DNA of 64,000 nt, taken from positions 702,001 to 766,000 of the forward strand of contig JAKOGI010000007.1 in NCBI GenBank assembly GCA_029747015.1. Reading direction: 5' to 3'. Below the pieces are notes generated by a model. It searched no databases. It saw nothing but the letters and a program-made list of their open reading frames with translations, and was not told the origin of the DNA. Source of the DNA: Carnegiea gigantea (taxonomy: Eukaryota > Streptophyta > Magnoliopsida > Caryophyllales > Cactaceae). Positions 11,945-23,391 of the stretch are shown one piece after another; within the stretch, counting starts at the first letter, position 1, and every line of letters begins with the position of its first letter. The translations under genes and the position numbers were made by a program.

Positions 11945-14012
11945 TAGAATAAGAGTTCGAAAAAATGGATCAGACGTCAACAGCGGGTATGTATTGGAAG
12001 ACTACCATTTGCAAATCCAAATTCAGGAGAGCGATTTTATTTGCGAATGCTGCTTACTATTGTTCGTGGGGCCACGTACTTTGATGGCTTGAAAACATTT
12101 AATGGCACATTGTACTCTACGTTCCGTGAAGCTTGCTGCACAAGGGGATTGGTAAGTAATAATAATGAATGGGATGATGCTTTAACTGAAACTGCGACAT
12201 GGGCTACTGGGGTGCAACACGGAGTATGTTTTGCTCCATACTTATGTACAATAAGATTGCACAACCTAATGTACTCTGGGAAGGTCACTAGGAAGACTTG
12301 ACAGATGACTTGGAACGAAGATTACAACGTCAACATCATGATGATGACTTGCGTTTAAGTACTGAATAGAGGAAAAATCTGGGATTATATGAAATGCAGG
12401 TTATTCCAAATAGGAATGGTCGTTCCTTGAAAGACTTCCCTCCGATGCCATTGCCATCTTCTGATGTTGCACACCAACTTATGAAACGCCTAATTAGGGA
12501 GCAATTAGATTATGACGTTGCGACAGAATCCGCTACTTTAACTTCGTTGCTTCCAACGTTAAACTCCTACCAGATGCAAGTGTTTCAAAATTTTATCACT
12601 GCCGATGATTCCAATGAAGAAGGATGCTTCTCTGTATATGGCAGTGGTGGGACAGGTAAGACCTATATTTAGAAAGCTATTATTGCTGCCCTTCATTCAA
12701 AAGGGAAAATTATTCTATCAGTTGCGTCATCCGGAATAGCAGCGTTATTATTACCATTAGGGAAAACTGCTCACTCAATGTTCAAGATCCCTATTAATGT
12801 GACGGATACATCATATTGCTTCTTGTCTAAGCATTTAGAGTTGGCTGAGTTGATCCGTCAACATCATTGGTAATATGGGAAGAGGCGCCCATGACGCACC
12901 GTCATGTTTTCGAGACAGTTGACCGTATGTTAAGGAATATGTGGCAATGAACTTCAACCATTTGATGGAAAATTGATTGTATTTGGTGGTAATTTCAGAC
13001 AAGTACTCCCCGTTGTACCAAGAGGCGGGAGAGCAGATACAGTTACGACATCAATTTCTAGGTCATGTTTCTGGCCTTATTGCAAAGTCATCCATTTAAG
13101 AATCGACATGCGACTTATAGATCCAAGCTTACAACGTGATGAATATAAGCGATTGCGACAATTTGCTGATTGGATCTTGAGTGTCAGTAATGGCACATTA
13201 CCAGGTATATCTTGCAAGAAGGGAGCGAAGCCAACTGGATGCAAATCCCTTCTGAGTTCTTCATTCGAAATGACAATCATGGTTTGAACAACCTAATATC
13301 ATAAATTTACCCTGATTTATCTACTAGATATAATGACCGCTCTTACATGCAGGAATGCTGCATACTTGCTGCTACAAACAACAATGTTGATGAATCAAAC
13401 TATTGAATTTTGGAAATGCTTTTTGGAAGTTGTCACACATACTTTAGTTCAGATACATTTCAGGAGAGCAGTGACCATCCCGACATCGATAACATTCATC
13501 CACCGGAAATACTACATGGGTTAACATTCTCAGGCTTGCCGAACCATGAAATTCATTTGAAAATAGGTGCACCAGTGGTTCTGTTGAGGAATCTTGATCC
13601 ACATTTGGGGTTGTGCAATGGGACACGCTTAATTGTTGAACGTCTTAGGAGTAAGGTTTTGGAAGTGAGGATCATTACTGGTCGCAGTATTGGGCAAAAA
13701 GCTCTTATTCCACGTATTGACTTGACACCATCTTCAGATGACACATCATTTGCATTGAAAAGACATCAATTTCCAATTAAATTGGCGTTCACAATGACAA
13801 TAAACAAAAGTCAAGGTCAAACACTCAACCGTGTTGGGGTCTACCTTCCTAAACCAGTGTTCTCACATGGACAGCTTTATGTTGCCATTTCCCGCGTCAC
13901 CTCCCCATCTGGGTTAAAATTTTTAATTGGTAATAAGAGTGATATCCCTGACAATGTCACGAAGAATGTTGTATATAGAGAAATCTTCAATGACGTACCT
14001 CATTGCGATTAA
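11945..14012 (+). pseudogene. Helitron PIF1-like helicase remnant
   Basis: The relic starts at a segment reading GRLPFANPNSGERFYLRMLL (near 11980-12050), typical of Helitron helicases just after the lost Rep domain. Walker A follows as YGSGGTGKTYI (about 12636-12670), interrupted by a TAG directly after it. Next come SVASSGIAALLL (about 12718-12755), the Walker B region (WEEAPMTHR, about 12878-12905), FGGNFRQVLPVVPRGG (about 12982-13030), and C-terminal motifs GAPVVLLRN, FTMTINKSQGQT and LYVAISRV (13570-13900). At least four stops or frameshifts break it. The 13410-14012 stretch remains open for 200 codons. It cannot make an active enzyme. Confidence 0.88.
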
Positions 14013-14394
14013 TTCCGATGTACATTTTATGTTTTTCGTTTCGTTCTGTGCGTACATTTTGCACACACAATTGTATGAGGAATATGAAGAACATAAATTT
14101 TTCATTGTTCTGTGCTTTTCCCCCCTTAGGTCATTAGTGATGATGCCTTCTTATTGCCATTTTGCTGTGTGGTGGAATTTTTTTTTTTTATGCAAAAAAA
14201 TCCTCACATTCCATATTTTGCTGTATGGAGCAAACGTCGAAGATGTCATTCACGTAGCGTACTTATATGTCATATGTATACTATTGCATATCACGCTTAG
14301 ATTATGGTTCGACCTTCGTCGAGTAAATCTACATATTTTATGAAATACTTTACTTATATTTTGCATTTGATTATGTACATTTATAGGCATGATG

Positions 14395-16500
14395 ACATCT
14401 GTCTCATTTGATTGTATGCCAATAAGTAGCATCTCTTATTACAGTACATCAATCTGCATTTTTGTATGCTTGATGAGAACGTTGAGTGTTCGAAAATATA
14501 CCAATCGTAATGTTTGGAAGGTTGTCTTCATGGACACTGAGGTATTTCAATTTTGTCTACTATTTGCCTTCCACCATTTCTTTCTATTTAATACTAACAT
14601 ACTTTCTTATGCATTGACAGCGTAACGAGATTTTAGGCGTAATAATGGACAAAGATATTGATAGGTGGAAGTTTATTCTAAAAATGGGCCGACTACATCG
14701 CCTCTCTGGTTTCGCAGTTGGTTACACCACAGATAAGGATATAGAACTCGTGGACAACAACCTTAAGTTGTTTTTTACTCATAAGACTGAATTACTTGAT
14801 TTGATTAATAAGTACTATGCAGTCCTATACCACCACCTCCCAGCATTGGTTCCTTTTCTTCATGTCTATACGCATTTACAACCTATTGCACAAACAATAG
14901 GTAATTATAGTATACTACGATTTCCTAAATTATTCAACACCTCTGTACATGCCTCTTACTAATTATGTTCTGCAGACATCATTGGTTTAGTTGTTGCAGT
15001 TTCCGACCCTGGTAAGACACGTACAGGAACCCTTAAACGAGATGTGCTCATTTGTGATATGCAGTACGTGCTTCCAACTAATAACACATTTTCCTCATTG
15101 TTATGTGGTTCTTCATGTTTACACTTTACGTTGCATAGTGCATCCTATTTAAATATTACTCTTTATTTTGTAGGCTGAATGCATTGAAACTCACCCTGTG
15201 GGGAGATTTTGCTGAAATTGAAGGCAACCAACTTTCTCATAATTTATTATTTGAAAATATACTGGTTGTTTGTAGGGTACTTGCAAGAAGGTACAAAGGT
15301 GTGTACATCATTTATCATTTCCAACCATTACATTTTGACAATCTATTTTCGCTTCCGTTTCTCAGTACATTTCCTTACCATATTAAAATGTCATATTATA
15401 TTTCACAGGAATTACGCTATCTACAACACCTAGAAGCCTATTGTTGATTAATCCACCATTTGAACATACTTCAAACTTTGTGGGATGGTATAGTGAATCC
15501 CACAATTTCGTACACATTATTAAGATATGTTATCACCAATTACTTACAAAATTTTGTTCCAAATGTATATCTATGTTCAATTATATTTTATGTATGTTAT
15601 AGGTGGGCTGATGATGGACATGCTCAACGATGATTACAATTTATACGTCAGAGAAGATTGCGAATCCCTAATTTGGAAAAGTTATTCGTTGCCAGGTGGA
15701 TCACGCTTACTAAATACTCGCCATTGCATAATGTATCACAATATTCTATTAGATTTCTTGTGCTATTACACATATAAGCCATTATGACAACAACTGACCC
15801 AAATTGTGTATTGTGTTATGATACATGTGCAATTGCAAGTTTCATATTATCGCACCTTCGCGCATGAGGAAAGTATCTTCCCAATTGTCTATACCTCTTG
15901 CCCTGATTGCCTCTTATGTTCGCATTATCATGTCTTTGACCTCAACATTCCCTATTGTATTTGTCCACATCCACGAGATGCAACTACTCAAAGGTATATA
16001 TTTTTTTTGCTTCCGTCAGTGTCATTTACCATGTACATTATTAAGATATGCTCAATTATATAATAGATATTCCGTTGTAACATCTTCTTTCACCCTTCAG
16101 ATTCTTCTTCAAAATTGATGTACGGGATAGGTCGGGCACTCGGACTTTCACGGTTCTTCAAGATATTGCAGCAATTCTTCTCCATACTAGTACCGACGTC
16201 TTAAGTGGCTATGCAGTATTGGTGATCTTATCATTGATGTATTTTGTAATTTGTGCTTCACACATATGGGTATACTTTAATTAATAGGTTCCATTTTCAA
16301 TACATGCAGCCAGAAGCTGAGCTTACATTATATACCATATTGGATGATCATGTAGAATAGCCATGGGTGTTTGTCGTGGAGCCTCCTCAATTAGGTCAAA
16401 TCGAACCCTCAATCGATGTCATTACATCAGTTGATTGGGAGGAAGAGGTTTCTTTCTTGAGGCATCGCGGCGATAGTTATTTCTCTAGGTAACAAATATA
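14395..16500 (+). pseudogene. RPA1-like gene of the Helitron, exon-intron remnants
   Basis: A split gene related to the large subunit of replication protein A, a class often carried by plant Helitrons. Recognisable blocks are NRNVWKVVFMDTE (about 14500-14547), DKDIDRWKFILKMGRLHRLS with LKLFFTHKTELLDL (14648-14815), an OB-fold block LNALKLTLWGDFAEIEGNQL (15175-15235), and a zinc-ribbon block CPDC...CICPHPRDATTQR (15898-15990) continuing as FKIDVRDRSGTRTFT after an intron (16103-16160). Several blocks are bounded by plausible GT and AG sites, for example a donor near 14911 and an acceptor near 14976. Internal stops (for example a TAG near 16359) suggest it is no longer functional. Confidence 0.7.
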
Positions 16501-16861
16501 TACGCATATACATTTCATTCTACCTTTGCTTTTAAGATCTAAGTATGTATAATTTTTTTTTTTTCTTGCTTAACACAGCCTGAAGAAGAATCAATCTAGC
16601 ATTGCGTTCGCTCCATTCCCATGCCATTTGACTTAATTCAAGCTTATTTTCATTTTAGTTTACACTTGAACACATATTTCAGTAAACTTTACGGTATGCA
16701 TTGTTTGAGATTCATTACATATTATGCACGACAATGTAATTATTTCCTTTAACTCTTATGCTTCCAGCAAGTTCTCACTACTTATCCCATATTTTTTTTG
16801 CTTTCAATCTATTCAATATTCAATGATAATTTCATAGTACCATATAACTATTTAACAATTT

Positions 16862-16892
16862 ATTCCCGGAGCAACGCACAGGTCCTGACTAG
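16862..16892 (+). other. Helitron 3' terminus
   Basis: A GC-rich stretch (CCCGGAGCAACGCACAGG) is followed after a few bases by CTAG and then T, the expected Helitron 3' end with insertion between A and T. The short hairpin is imperfect. Confidence 0.5.
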
Positions 16893-17097
16893 TACATATA
16901 AACAATATGTCTATCTCATACTAATTAACAAAGATTGATTCAAATGGATTGACATTTGTTTTCTTAAATAAGGTCGCGAGTTCAAGTCTTGTAAATTGAA
17001 AAAATATATAATGAGAGAGCTCTACTTCTTTATGTGCCAATAATAGCTCGACTCTGATAAAATTGGGACTTCAAGACCCCCCCAAAAAAAAAAAGAA

Positions 17098-17424
17098 TAT
17101 GACCATCTCGTATGGTAAGCAATTAAGCACTAAAACATGGGAACTCTCATCTACAACTATATGTATAATGTATATGGATAACTGTCATTTACAAAAGCAG
17201 CTTCCTTTCACAAACTGGCACCAAAAATGAGAGGAGCATTTAACAAAATATATAATTCCTCCTAGGTGTGCGAGCTTTCAGCTACACCAAATCACAGAAA
17301 CCTCCCAAAAACTCTTGCTAATAGATAGGTAACGAATAGTTAGATTGTAATCCCATGAGTACAATGCACTGTACGACGCACAATACAAGTAGCTTTAATT
17401 GGAAACAATTGATCTCTAGCTTAT
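17098..17424. repeat. Post-tRNA repeat unit, D2
   Basis: This matches 26165-26290 most closely (TAAGCA...GAAGCACTAAAACATG style start), and also 10545-10860 and 45940-46230. No tRNA relic is visible immediately upstream; instead the Helitron end and unassigned sequence precede it. The LTR retrotransposon follows at 17430. Confidence 0.65.
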
Positions 17425-17429
17425 AAGCT

Positions 17430-18809
17430 TGTTGGGTTAAAAATATACCGCAAGTGCACGGCGTAGCTGTAGCTAGCAATCGGCAAGTACGGGTCGAATC
17501 CACAGGGAACTTGGTTTCAACTACTAGAACTAATTGGACTAACTCAAGTTAGGCAGTTGTCGAGTGAAGTTGGTTTAACTAATTCTAACTCTATTTGGTC
17601 TAAGACAATAATGAGAAGAAAATCCTGGATTGGGGTTCACCGCATTATGACGTTCATTGGAAAATAAACTAGGTCGTGTGAATCTGCCTGTAAGATAATT
17701 GAAATGAAATTATTACCGGTTTAAAGCATTTACGCCTACTTTTGAAGGTCATTAGACTGATCAGGCTAACCTAGTTGTCGACTTTCGTAAAACCAGAATA
17801 ACAAGACCACAAGATCATGTAATTTAAATTCCCAATTGCACCCCCAACTACTTTCGTGTCAAGTAATTCAATTGCTCACAAAGCTACTTTAAGTAAAGGA
17901 CCTAACTTTCATTAGTCTCCTAAACTCTAACTAAGAACATGAATGAAACCCTCTCAGGCAATTCATCGAACACCTGGCATGCTAAGTGAGAGTTCAATTA
18001 TACTCTGGCGTAATTCACAAAAACCTAGAATTAACAATCCAATTTACATCACAGGGGCTACGCCCAATCCAAGATTAAAGAATTTAGCCGCTAAACATGT
18101 TTTCAAACAACATCTCAATCAAGAACAATAACATGTCAAGGAATATAGAACTTGAACTAAAACGAAAGAAAAGGTGTAGAAAGGTGTACCCTGAACAATC
18201 TGCAACAATATTCAATCGAAAGCGTCAACAAATTTTGATCCAAAGCTTGAATTCAATAGCACAATAAGCAAAACCTAAGAGCCCTAGAAATCGCCTAAAA
18301 ACGAGAGAGAAGAAAAGGTAGAATGAATAAAAAACGGAATTACAATCCCAAAACACGATAAAACAGCGACAACTAAAGTGGCACGGTCGTGCCAGACGGC
18401 ACAGGGGCCCCGTGCCAAATTTCTGCCGGACGAAAACGCGGGACCCGGCGAAAAAAGACAACCATGCCACACAGCACGGCCACACCGTGCTATGTGGCAC
18501 GGTCACGTGGCGCCGGTTCGAGTTTGTCGGGTCGTCACGGTTTTTTCCTTGTTGCGTGTGTCCGATTCTCCGGGGCTTCCGTGCGACGCTTTTTAGCTTT
18601 TCTCACCTTCTTGGCACTCCTTTCTGCTAAATGCTGTTCATCTTTCTGTTTCTTCAATAGAGTTCCTGAAAATATCGAAAGATGTTATATGAGTTGAAAG
18701 TATGTAAAAGGAGGCCGATTTGACCCTTCCTTAACACAATTAAACGTGAAAACGGGGGGGAAAATGGGTCAAATAGGGGCTAAAAATAGTACAAAATAGA
18801 GGTTCATCA
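17430..18809 (-). repeat. 3' LTR of the gag-protease element
   Basis: 1380 bp, the pair of 23392-24801. The GC-rich part (18370-18560) is built of GGCACGGTCGTGCC-like palindromic motifs. Reading frames here are not genes. Confidence 0.92.
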
Positions 18810-18820
18810 CACCCCCATGC
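18810..18820 (-). other. Polypurine tract of the gag-protease element
   Basis: On - the bases just before the 3' LTR read GCATGGGGGTG, the expected purine-rich primer for second-strand synthesis. Confidence 0.7.
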
Positions 18821-20740
18821 TTATCTCTTGCTTGTCCTCAAGCAAGACTATGCTATGAAAAATCAGGGAGGATGGTGGACCTGTAAACACACCCTCTTCA
18901 AGAGAAAGGATGGATGCCGATGAATCACGCTAATCATGCATAGAAGGTAGTCCAGTCAAGGTGCGGCAGATAATCTCAATGAAAATATATGCAATGTCAC
19001 CCATGAATCATCTTGCCCAAATGAAACACACAACACACCCCAAATATTGAAGCACATAGTAAGACATAACCTTCCTCAACAAATGGTGAGTAAGCAGGAC
19101 TGGTAGGACCTCACTTTAGGGCAAAGTGGAGCACTCTCCTCAATGTGTTTGAAATATGTAACAAGGGTACGCTCAATACTCCAACCAATCAGGCAACTAC
19201 CATATGCTTGGTAAAGTTCTCTACTCTCCACCACGAGAATGCAATATGCAATGTGTCAATCATGAGGGCTTGCAATAGGGATGTAATGGGGCTAAGGGCA
19301 AAGGTGAGAAGTGGAATAATTTGGGAAAGTGGAGCTATTAGTCAAAGACTAGGGAGCAGGAACACTTCCACAATTCAGCATTATAGATACAACTTCACAC
19401 CAACTTACGAATTAAGTGGCAAAGCTCGCAAAAACCTCAAGGAGAAAACAACAAGCTTATTGCAAAAAGCTTCCATGCTACCCGTTTTATTTGCAACTTC
19501 TCATTTCACTTTCTTCTTTTTTTTTTGTTTTTTTTTGTTTTTTTTTAGAAGCAAAAAAAAGGATGCACATTGGATAGCGTTGGAAGTACAAAAATTAATT
19601 CGCAATTTTCCCAAAACGAGCCACTAGTATTATGCCCGCAGTGAATAATCAAATGCCCCAAACATGCCCAACTACATTGTGGAAGTATCGCCCCACTAGA
19701 CACCTTGACAAGGATGAAGGAAGTATACACAGGTCAAGCGTGTAATTAATGTGGTGCAATAACAACGACTGGGGGAAAGGCTCAAAGGGCTAGCAAAGGG
19801 ACAGCATGCAACAACGGGTGGCTTTCTAGCTAATGTGGCTACATGAATAAAGATCGCCTCAATCATGTCGGCACATGCAATTGCTAAATGCAGTTTCAAG
19901 GAGAACAAGACCAAGTTCTAGAGATGCATCATGGAGGAGTCACACATGAAGGAAAATGGAGACTATATATAATGAATAGTCATTAGGCTCAAAATCTCAC
20001 GGGTAAACCTACCACAGTCAAGTGACTTACTCTAGGGTATGTCCCATTCATCAAGGTTAGTCAAGTCAAACCATATGAATCTCAGGGGTAGCTAGCATGC
20101 AACACAGGACGAAGAAACTACAGATGACAAAACAAACACAATTTGCCCAAAAACTCACACCAAGACAAGTTACGCCTCAACACACAACCCAACATGATCA
20201 ATCAATCATCACCCCTTTCAATCTAATCACAAGAGGGGTTTTCGCAAACTGTAAATTTTTTTTTTTTCAAAGCAATAAAACTAACTACTAAAGCAATAAA
20301 GTTATAAAGGATAATGAAGAGAAGGGTAAGACATGGTACCTGAGAAGCTTACGAACGCCCGACTCGATCATTTCTCCTTTTGAATGCAAAAGCTAATCCT
20401 ATATGCTCTAAACTATATGCTCGAATAAAATAAAAAGGCAAAAACAACAAAGTGCATGACATGAAATCCTATCTAAATGATGCAAATGCAAGTGATATCA
20501 TCACCTACCCCCCACAATGTTACCAGAAAGCGACGAGCTCACACTCCCCCATGCTTGAGATTTTCATTGTCCTCAATGAAAAGAACGCAGAAAAGAAACA
20601 AGGGGAGGGAAACGGAGGAAAAGGGGAGACACACACACACACTCGCTTTTTTTTTTTTTGGTTTTTTTTTTGTGCACAATAAATACCTTGGGTTGCCTCC
20701 CAAGAAGCGCTTGTTTTAGGTCCTAAGCTTGACCGTTACC
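18821..20740. other. Non-coding internal region where pol would be
   Basis: 1.9 kb between the protease stop and the polypurine tract. It holds poly-T runs (19510-19560, 20648-20672) and short AC repeats. No reverse transcriptase, RNase H or integrase motif is readable on either strand. Confidence 0.7.
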
Positions 20741-21661
20741 TCAGGAAGATGAGGCTCGCGTGATGTAGGGAGGTGTGGGGATGGAAGAAGGAAATGGCGA
20801 GTGAGCTAACACCTCCCTATGGTGGGATGCAGGCACCATTGTCTCCCAAGGGGGCTCACCCATAGCAGCAGTAGGCGGTGGAGGTGGGCGAGGCAAAATA
20901 GGGGTGCTCAGTTGGGATCCACTACCCCAATCCTGAAGTTCCCCTCTTGGTACAGGTGGAGGAAGGGAAAGAGTAGAGTCCGCAGGGGCAGGGGGGATAA
21001 CAGGAGCGGGGGATGGTATGGGTGGTGAAAAATGAAAATCCACCCGCTCTTCATAGACGGTGAAGGACATGGTGCCCGTCTGCACATCAATCACAGCCCT
21101 TGCGGTCGCGAGAAAGGGGCGACCCAAGATGAAGGGGGGCGGAAAGGCATCGTCTATATCAAGGATGATAAAGTCACACGGGACCAGAAAATTCCCCACC
21201 TGGACCGGAACGTCCTCCAGGGTGCCCACCGGACGCCTGATGGAGCAGTCCGCGAGCTGAATAGTGATGCTGGTGGGTGTGGGGTCCCATAATCGTAGCT
21301 TCTTGCAGAGAGAGAGCGGCATGATACTCACACTAGCGCCCAGATCGCAGAGAGCTCTCTCAATCTGCACATCCCCTATACAGCAAGGGATGGAGAAACT
21401 GCCAGGATCCTGCAGCTTGGATGGCGACCGCCTTTGCAAGAGCGCACCACAGGAGCCGCCAATGGAAGCTATAGAAGCCTCCCTAGATGCTCCCTTCTTG
21501 GACAGGAGTTCTCGTAAAAATTTCCATTGCGCAGGGGCACTCTTGAGAACTTCTAAGAAGGGGCTGCTGGAATAGATTCGGCGTAGGATTTCCAGAAATC
21601 GCTCGAATCTAGGTTCAAGCTGAACGAGCTCGGACCATGCCAGTCGTTGAGGGAAGAGCAC
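20741..21661 (-). CDS. Retroelement aspartic protease region (gag-pro C-terminal part)
   Basis: An open stretch of about 306 codons that continues the gag frame after a single TGA. It contains DPGSFSIPCCIG, then the active-site region ALCDLGASVSIMP (D-L-G-A, as usual in Athila/Tat-type proteases), the flap region, and FILGRPFLATARAVIDV, followed by a proline-rich tail. The role in the family is maturation of Gag. Because it follows gag in frame with no ATG of its own, its translation would need readthrough or the TGA is simply a disabling mutation (CGA to TGA). Confidence 0.8.
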   Translation of the reverse strand: MLFPQRLAWSELVQLEPRFERFLEILRRIYSSSPFLEVLKSAPAQWKFLRELLSKKGASREASIASIGGSCGALLQRRSPSKLQDPGSFSIPCCIGDVQIERALCDLGASVSIMPLSLCKKLRLWDPTPTSITIQLADCSIRRPVGTLEDVPVQVGNFLVPCDFIILDIDDAFPPPFILGRPFLATARAVIDVQTGTMSFTVYEERVDFHFSPPIPSPAPVIPPAPADSTLSLPPPVPRGELQDWGSGSQLSTPILPRPPPPPTAAMGEPPWETMVPASHHREVLAHSPFPSSIPTPPYITRASSS

Positions 21662-23270
21662 TCAAGGATGGTAAGTGCGATCAATAGGTGGATGGCGGGT
21701 TCCCTCAGTAGGGCTCAGTCCCTCATTTTTCTCCTTTCCCTCAGTTCCGGCAGAAGCAGAAACCGGAACTACCTCCTGGAGAACCATCACGGGGCTCTCT
21801 TCTAACCCCGCGCCCGCAGTAGATATGGCATTGACTTGGCGGCGAGGGTTGACCTCGGTCTGGCCCGGAAGTTGCCCCTGAGATCTGGACAGGTGGCTCA
21901 CCTGCTGAGCAATCTGGGCAATCTGTGTATCCATGGTTTTCTGATGGACGGCCATGGAATCCACTCTGGAGGTCAATACCTGAATATTTTCTTTGAGAGT
22001 CTCATTTGTCGTGGTTTGGGTCGCTATGAAGCGCTCCATAAGACTCTCCAGGTGAGATGTGGGTTCAGGAGGTGGAGGAGGTGGAGTGTAGGGGGCTCGG
22101 TTATGGAAACCGGGTGGCTGGTTGGGGTTTTGAGGGTGAGGGTTGGGGTTTTTATAGAGGGGGTTCGGACGAGTATTCCAACCCTGGTTGTAGGAGGTCG
22201 GGTGGGGGTTATTTTGAGGAGGTTGGGTGTAGGTATGATAGGCGTTGACGTGCTCAATGCTAGAAGGGGCATTGTAGCACTCAACGGCAGTATGGCCCTG
22301 TACACCGCAGGCCTCACACACAGCATAGATCCCCATGGACGACCCCACAGAAGTAGCTGACGAGGTGGTCACTTTCTCCAGGCGCTGTGCAAGGGCGTCC
22401 ACCCTGCTCGCTAGGAGCGTCACAGCGTCAATCTCATGCCTGCCACCGCCCCTCTTGGAGGTGGCCCTCTCACTCGACCAATGATAGTTGTTGGAAGCCA
22501 TCTCTTCCAACAACGCCTTTGCCGCTTCGATAGATTTGCCCATAAGAGCACCCCCTGCTGCAGCATCAACTGAAATCTTCCCCGACCGCTCTAATCCATT
22601 GTAGAAGGTTTGGATTAGGAGCCAGTCGGGAACTCCATGGTGGGGGCACTGGCGCTGGAGGTCCTTGAATCTCTTCCACGCCTCATATAAAGACTCACCA
22701 TCCTGCTGGGCAAAGGAGGTGATGTCTGTCCTCAGCTTGGCAGTCTTGCCAGGTGGGAAGTACTTGCTGAGGAATGCTTTGGAGAGTACTTCCCACGTGG
22801 TGAACGAGTTGGGCTCCTCGTTCTGAAGCCAGTCACTGGCTCTATCCCGCAGTGAGAATGGGAAGAGCGCAGCCGGATTGCATCAGTGGACACCCCATTT
22901 AGCTTGATGGTATCACACTTCGCTAAGAACCTGCGAAGGTGCACGTTGGGGTTCTCCGAGGGATGCCCGCTGAATTGCTCCTCTCCACGAATGTGATCAG
23001 TGCTGGGCTGAGTTCGAAGTTGTTAGCCTCGATGGCGGGGCTAACGATGGAGGAGGTTACGCCCGATGCTTGTGGTAAGGCATAATCTCGCAGCACCCTT
23101 TGGCTTTGCTCGGCCATCTGTATTTGTGCTTGGTGCCTTCTCCTTTCACCGCTTTGCCTTCGAGCAGTGGCTTCGATTTCAGGGTCAAAAGGGGCAAGTG
23201 GTTGATCCCTTTGACTACGCCTGCGCATACAAAACCAACCACTACCAAGGCGTAAAACAGTTTCAAGCAC
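21662..23270 (-). pseudogene. Retroelement gag, frameshifted N-terminal part
   Basis: The N-terminal part (23270-22923) reads FDPEIEATARRQSGERRR and SPAIEANNFELSPALI. The capsid part continues in other frames: HLRRFLAKCDTIKLNGVSTD near 22870-22944, then LIQTFYNGLERSGKISVDAA in the final frame near 22560-22620. From 22543 to 21662 the frame is open (293 codons): MGKSIEAAKALLEEMASN, a zinc-knuckle-like CEACGVQGHTAVEC (C-X2-C-X4-H-X4-C), a proline- and asparagine-rich spacer, and a coiled region. At least two frameshifts break the N-terminal half. A TGA separates gag from the protease frame. Confidence 0.82.
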
Positions 23271-23368
23271 AATAAAGGGGAGAAGGGAAACAATGAAGGG
23301 ATGAAAAGAAAAAGAAAAAGCCTAGTCTAGAGTACGCTAATCGGTTCTAATATTGAAAGGCGCAAGTT

Positions 23369-23385
23369 CCCCGGCAACGGCGCCA
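23369..23385 (-). other. tRNA-Asp primer-binding site
   Basis: On - the sequence TGGCGCCGTTGCCGGGG is exactly complementary to the 3' end of plant tRNA-Asp including CCA. It is 6 bases from the 5' LTR edge, fixing the element's orientation. Confidence 0.9.
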
Positions 23386-23391
23386 AAAACT

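Larger units (their letters stand above)
11925..16892 (+). mobile_element. Degenerate Helitron carrying helicase and RPA-like gene
   Basis: Two Helitron-typical genes lie in order on +: a PIF1-type helicase remnant (11945-14012) and an RPA1-like single-strand-binding gene (about 14395-16500). A CTAG terminus followed by T lies at 16889-16893. The Rep (HUH endonuclease) part normally upstream of the helicase is missing and no 5' TC end was identified, so the 5' part is lost and the element is not autonomous. Confidence 0.8.

Noticed and set aside
18225..18697. Frames within the LTR GC-rich region (also 24046-24689)
   Set aside because: Both LTRs carry them on both strands; they reflect palindromic GGCACGG motifs.
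20819..22360. Frames on + opposite gag and protease
   Set aside because: Shadows of the - strand gag-protease frame.
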